Assembly (NCBI GenBank): GCA_964637515.1
Contig: CAZWUI010000028.1
Span: 1-8,467, forward strand
DNA: 8,467 nucleotides
Source of the DNA: RGIG4097 sp964637515
GTDB lineage: Bacteria; Bacillota; Clostridia; Christensenellales; CAG-917
Direction: 5' to 3'
In this document: positions 5,606-8,467 of the stretch, piece after piece
How the letters are laid out: every line of letters begins with the position of its first letter
How positions within the stretch are numbered: the first letter of the stretch is position 1
The notes under the pieces: model-generated
The model's input: the letters and a program-made list of their open reading frames with translations, nothing else
Told to the model about the DNA's origin: nothing
Database searches by the model: none
Program-made: the position numbers and the translations under genes

Positions 5606-6394
5606 ATGAAACAAATGAAACAAACCCAAATCAGAACAAAAATCGACTTGTTTAAAGCACTCGATAACCTTACAAAAGCCGATAACGAATATTTGTCTGT
5701 CAATTCAGACAAGTATCAAAAAGTGGAAGAATACAAAAATTTGATACAACTTACCGCTATCGGTTTGCCAAAATCGGCAGATATAAGCGATTTGAGTTCG
5801 CTCGACTTTGGCGAGCAGTCGCTTGAAGAATACGTCAAGAACAACAACGTAGATACTGTCGAAAAAAGGCTCATCTCGATTAAGAGCGACATAACAACAA
5901 GAACGTCGCAATATGCCAATACGTATTTTGAAAAGAAAGAAGACGATAAAAAAGAAAACATTGTAAACTTTAGCGAAGAGCTTATTGATGTTTATGATAA
6001 AATTCAAAGTCGGAACCATAAGATACTCATCGCCTTTGCGGTGGTTTTCATAGTTTTCTCCGCTATTTTCGCAGTTGCGGCTATTTGCTTGTTTATTGAT
6101 TCATTCTGTGACTTTTTAGGAGAGAACGGAGTGACGATTTGTTCCGCTATATGCACGGTTGCAGGCGTGGCTGATTTTATAAACGGCGGAGCGTTTTCAA
6201 TATATGAGCGCTTTGATGACAAGAAAAAGTCCAAAGTTCACGATGGTGCAGAACAATCATTACAAACGGAAAATCCCGCTGAAGCTTTTGAGAAAGTAAC
6301 GAATAGCATTATTATTAAAGGCAACACGTGCGGTGTTATCATTAATAAAACGGTGAATAATGGAGAGAAAAATGAAGATATTTCAAAAGAATAA
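5606..6394 (+). CDS. Two-transmembrane helical protein with C-terminal beta motif
   Basis: ATG 5606 follows AAGGAGAG (5591-5598). The 262-aa product has a soluble helical N-terminus (1-135) rich in Lys, Asp and Ser, then two hydrophobic segments (about 139-165 and 175-198) joined by a short acidic loop (DFLGENG). A Lys-rich stretch (DDKKKSK) follows the second, so both ends are probably cytoplasmic by the positive-inside rule. The paired helices with a GENGVTICSAI-type turn recall the 2-TM domains attached to TRADD-N-like domains in bacterial conflict proteins, but I hold this only weakly. Residues 233-247 (NSIIIKGNTCGVIIN) recur almost unchanged in the next protein. The gene overlaps that one by 23 bp, implying coupled translation. 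It could be the membrane platform of the system; no enzymatic motif is seen. Confidence 0.75.
   Translation: MKQMKQTQIRTKIDLFKALDNLTKADNEYLSVNSDKYQKVEEYKNLIQLTAIGLPKSADISDLSSLDFGEQSLEEYVKNNNVDTVEKRLISIKSDITTRTSQYANTYFEKKEDDKKENIVNFSEELIDVYDKIQSRNHKILIAFAVVFIVFSAIFAVAAICLFIDSFCDFLGENGVTICSAICTVAGVADFINGGAFSIYERFDDKKKSKVHDGAEQSLQTENPAEAFEKVTNSIIIKGNTCGVIINKTVNNGEKNEDISKE
6302..6346 (+). repeat. Beta-prone motif, copy 1 (two-TM protein C-terminus)
   Basis: This encodes NSIIIKGNTCGVIIN. Compared with copy 2 at 6663-6707 (NSVVIKGNNFGWVIN), 9 of 15 residues are identical and the others are mostly conservative. The codons differ at many positions, so this is protein-level conservation rather than a fresh DNA duplication. 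The short N-x-[IV]-G-x-G-x-[IV]-N pattern resembles the form of bacterial amyloid-type signalling motifs, but function is not shown. Confidence 0.7.
6362..6367 (+). promoter_or_regulatory. Ribosome binding site that fixes the start of the coiled-coil gene
   Basis: GGAGAG lies just before ATG 6372. An upstream in-frame ATG at 6360 overlaps the region of this site and has no Shine-Dalgarno of its own, so ATG 6372 is preferred. The site sits inside the end of the two-TM gene. Confidence 0.75.
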
Positions 6395-7817
6395 GAAGTC
6401 GGAAGATAAATCCGCGCAACAGGACAATGGTCAAGTTTGTGTTGAAGATAGCGGCAACAATTTGTATGCGGTAGGCTCTGAGCAAGCAGATAACGGTAAT
6501 TTCCAACCTCGTCAGGTCGAAGATGATCAGGACGTCAACCAAGCAATAAGCGAAAGCGGCAACAAAACCGATGGTGTCGCAGATTCTTCTAATGTTGTTG
6601 GCTCTAACACTAAAGAAAGCTCGTCATCACAGTCCGGCGATAATTCTGGCGGGGACATTAAGAATAGCGTTGTAATAAAGGGCAATAATTTCGGATGGGT
6701 GATTAATATTGTTCGAAATGGTGTTTCTAAACTGTGGGTAGAAAACAAAATTGAAGAGTCAAAGAAGAAGGACGAAGTTGAGCGTGCGGCACTTGAGACT
6801 CGAATAAGTAAATGTTTGCTTATTAAGATTGCGAATAACGAACATGAAATAAAAAAAATCAAAGAAGTATTAAATGAGCAAATAGAAAAACAAAATGATT
6901 TCGAGTCGGCAATTACAGCGGCGGTTGAGGAACTTTCGGCTCATTGGGAAAATTTTTATAGCGATATAGAAGACCAACTACAAAAAGTCGAAGATAAAGT
7001 CGAAGACTTGGATTCTCAAGTTGCTAAAGCAAATAAAAATATAGAAGCGTACGATGAAAAAATTAAAGCATTAGAAAGGCGTCAAACAGAATCCATGAAG
7101 CAATTTGCTTCATGGAAAAAAGATTTGGATGAAGTCCACAATAAAAATAAAGAACTAAAAGCTGAAGTGGAATGGTTAAAGTTAAAAGAGCTTTTGAAGC
7201 AGCTCAAAGAGTTGTTCGAAGAGGGGGGGAAAGAACCGAAACGCGATAGAAGAGATCCATACTATGAAAACGATTGTTGCCCCCGCTGTGGATCATACCA
7301 TTCGTTTGACATATACAATGAAGGGAAGACAGAAAAAGACTCATATTACATATGTGCAGTCTGTGGCCGAAGAGATGATGCCAGAGATAATACAACTATC
7401 ATAAAAGATGATAAGCGTATAAATCCGGAACTTCACGTTCTAGGGGCATCGGAATTGGATAATCCGATGAACGACCATAATTTAACGAGTCTAAAACGCG
7501 TGTTAGTCAGAGATAATATACAAAAAATTGGTACATCACAAAGTGGGAGCGCAATTAACAAATATTATGGAAATCTGGAGATTTTTTCACTCAGCAATCC
7601 AAATAAGAAGGGGGAACCATATTATACATTAGGCAAAGGGTTGTTCGATTTTAGCAATAATTCGGAATGGATAAAACTAAAACTATATGGAATGAAGTAT
7701 GTGGAAAAAATTGAGGACGGATGTTTTATTGGTATCCAAGGTGATGAAGAACGGCAGAATTTTTGGGATGAAAACGGCTTCAAAATTGAACGCAAAGAGA
7801 AGTATTTTGCTAATTAA
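6372..7817 (+). CDS. Coiled-coil, zinc-ribbon protein with weak BspA-like LRR end
   Basis: The product is 481 aa from ATG 6372, overlapping the preceding gene by 23 bp. Residues 1-95 are polar and probably disordered (Ser, Gln, Asp, Asn). The motif NSVVIKGNNFGWVIN (98-112) matches the two-TM protein's C-terminus. A long coiled coil spans about 120-285 (for example VEDKVEDLDSQVAKANKN). A zinc ribbon follows: C303-x2-C306 and C328-x2-C331, each pair followed by Gly. The C-terminus (about 370-455) has a pattern like two degenerate BspA-type leucine-rich repeats (LGKGLFDF..LKLYGMKYVEKIEDGCF), a weak call. There is no signal peptide, membrane segment or enzyme motif. The shared motif and overlap suggest it pairs with the two-TM protein, perhaps as a cytoplasmic sensor or scaffold. 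By eye it is more AT-rich than the ESCRT-like genes, hinting at a separate origin. No known family is recognised for the full length. Confidence 0.75.
   Translation: MKIFQKNKKSEDKSAQQDNGQVCVEDSGNNLYAVGSEQADNGNFQPRQVEDDQDVNQAISESGNKTDGVADSSNVVGSNTKESSSSQSGDNSGGDIKNSVVIKGNNFGWVINIVRNGVSKLWVENKIEESKKKDEVERAALETRISKCLLIKIANNEHEIKKIKEVLNEQIEKQNDFESAITAAVEELSAHWENFYSDIEDQLQKVEDKVEDLDSQVAKANKNIEAYDEKIKALERRQTESMKQFASWKKDLDEVHNKNKELKAEVEWLKLKELLKQLKELFEEGGKEPKRDRRDPYYENDCCPRCGSYHSFDIYNEGKTEKDSYYICAVCGRRDDARDNTTIIKDDKRINPELHVLGASELDNPMNDHNLTSLKRVLVRDNIQKIGTSQSGSAINKYYGNLEIFSLSNPNKKGEPYYTLGKGLFDFSNNSEWIKLKLYGMKYVEKIEDGCFIGIQGDEERQNFWDENGFKIERKEKYFAN
6663..6707 (+). repeat. Beta-prone motif, copy 2 (coiled-coil protein)
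   Basis: This encodes NSVVIKGNNFGWVIN at residues 98-112, directly after a Ser/Gly-rich disordered stretch and before the coiled coil. It pairs with copy 1 at 6302-6346. Presence of the same short motif in two adjacent, otherwise dissimilar proteins suggests homotypic contact between them. Confidence 0.7.
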
Positions 7818-7822
7818 GGAGG
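7816..7822 (+). promoter_or_regulatory. Ribosome binding site overlapping a stop codon
   Basis: AAGGAGG, the strongest Shine-Dalgarno in the window, begins inside the TAA (7815-7817) of the coiled-coil gene and precedes ATG 7827 by 4 nt. The arrangement favours coupled translation. Confidence 0.8.
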
Positions 7823-7826
7823 AAAT

Positions 7827-8462
7827 ATGGATTTGTTGACAATAGTTTTGATAGTGGGACTATCGTGTATGGCAATAGCGTTTGCATGTGCCTTATGTGC
7901 GTGCGTTAAGCAGCGCTTGGATTTTGAGCGTGAACAAAACGCATTGGCGTCTGCACTCAACAATGCGGCGCGACAAAAAGGGAACGTCAAAGGTGTTGCT
8001 CCTTTGACCGCCGATAAATTGATCGCCAAAAAAAACGAAGAAATTGCATCTCTCAACGAAATGATAGCCAAATATGAAGAAAAACACAGACACAATGTTG
8101 AGGCTGAAAAGGAGCTCGAAAAATACTATGGCAATGCAGGTATTTCTTTAAGCAATTTAATTGGATACACCGAAGATTGTAGGAAAACGCTTAAACATGA
8201 TTATATTGAAAGAGGAGTAGAATATTCTTGTGATGATATTGATTATGTTTTAAAAGCAATTTTGAGAGAAGAAACTAACGTTGTTGAAAGATTGCCAAAC
8301 TATTATCCGCAAATAGGGGAGAAAATTGATTGTGCGTGCATGGAAGAAGTCGGGGAAAAAAAATTTGGTAACGTAACTCAAATTGTTGAGCCCGGGAAAA
8401 AGTGTGGTACTTTCGTGGTTCGCAAAGCAAAAGTAAAAACGGAAAGGAGAATACAAGAATGA
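7827..8462 (+). CDS. Membrane-anchored coiled-coil protein with GrpE-like C-terminal domain
   Basis: ATG 7827 has an excellent ribosome site. The 211-aa product starts with a Cys-containing transmembrane segment (about 3-26), followed by a basic stop (KQR). A coiled coil follows (about 64-100, ADKLIAKKNEEIASLNEMI), then a helical middle part and a C-terminal beta region (about 155-206). The latter reads PQIGEKID..GNVTQIVEPG..VVRKAKVK. This matches the layout of the GrpE beta domain (P-x-x-G-x-x-F/I-D, G-x-V-x-x-V-x-x-P/K-G, V-x-R-x-A-x-V). GrpE is the nucleotide exchange factor of DnaK and is normally soluble, so membrane anchoring is unusual. The stop overlaps the next start (ATGA), implying a coupled partner, perhaps an Hsp70. 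The assignment is by pattern only; the middle part does not clearly match GrpE's helix bundle. Confidence 0.68.
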   Translation: MDLLTIVLIVGLSCMAIAFACALCACVKQRLDFEREQNALASALNNAARQKGNVKGVAPLTADKLIAKKNEEIASLNEMIAKYEEKHRHNVEAEKELEKYYGNAGISLSNLIGYTEDCRKTLKHDYIERGVEYSCDDIDYVLKAILREETNVVERLPNYYPQIGEKIDCACMEEVGEKKFGNVTQIVEPGKKCGTFVVRKAKVKTERRIQE

Positions 8463-8467
8463 AACAA
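8459..8467 (+). CDS. Start of a downstream gene (partial; possible Hsp70-like partner)
   Basis: ATG 8459 opens MKQ and runs off the window. It overlaps the preceding stop as ATGA and has GGAG at 8446-8449, 9 nt upstream. Three codons say nothing about the product. A DnaK/Hsp70-type ATPase is predicted only because the preceding gene looks GrpE-like and the two are translationally coupled. Confidence 0.5.

Noticed and set aside
5353..5655. 100-aa + strand open frame across the end of the RuvB-like gene
   Set aside because: A Pro/Thr-rich shadow frame of the acidic tail; it runs through the ribosome site and start of the two-TM gene.
1..8467. CRISPR array, tRNA/rRNA, insertion sequence or intrinsic terminator
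   Set aside because: No regularly spaced repeats, cloverleaf, transposase motif or GC hairpin followed by a T-tract was found on either strand.

Overview
The window looks like bacterial DNA of moderate GC. Starts are ATG with good AAGGAG-type ribosome sites, genes are tightly packed, and codon use suggests an uncultured Clostridia-like Bacillota. That taxon is only a guess, because no phylogenetic marker is present. After a gene-poor leader (about 1-430), eight complete genes and the first codons of a ninth lie on the + strand. Gaps are 7-26 bp or short overlaps, and I see no internal terminator, so this is probably one operon.

The first half (432-5582) reads like a bacterial ESCRT module. 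Two small helical proteins (213 and 211 aa) have the layout of ESCRT-III/Snf7 subunits: basic N-terminal helices, then a short acidic C-terminal helix motif resembling a MIT-interacting motif. The second follows the pattern of CHMP1-type sequences. Next is a 424-aa AAA ATPase that reads like Vps4 or another meiotic-clade AAA protein, with a MIT-like three-helix N-terminus. Then come a trypsin/HtrA-like serine protease (313 aa) and a RuvB-like AAA ATPase (530 aa). Both start with a similar 70-75 residue helical MIT-like domain, so three different enzymes carry the same type of putative docking domain beside two putative filament subunits.

The second half (5606-8467) adds a membrane and chaperone layer. 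A 262-aa protein has two transmembrane segments. It is followed by a 481-aa coiled-coil protein with a zinc ribbon and a weak BspA-like leucine-rich C-terminus. These two share an almost identical 15-residue beta-prone motif (N-S-x-x-I-K-G-N-x-x-G-x-x-I-N). A membrane-anchored coiled-coil protein with a GrpE-like C-terminal domain comes next, and its stop overlaps the start of another gene that I predict, unseen, to be an Hsp70/DnaK-type partner.

Working model (inference): ESCRT-III-like polymers form at a membrane, perhaps at the two-TM protein. They recruit the Vps4-like disassembly ATPase, a RuvB-like ATPase and a protease through MIT-MIM contacts, with a chaperone arm controlling assembly. 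The mix of protease, ATPases, membrane protein and possible self-assembly motif resembles bacterial conflict or regulated-death systems, but membrane repair or remodelling is equally possible. I could not search whether this arrangement has been described.
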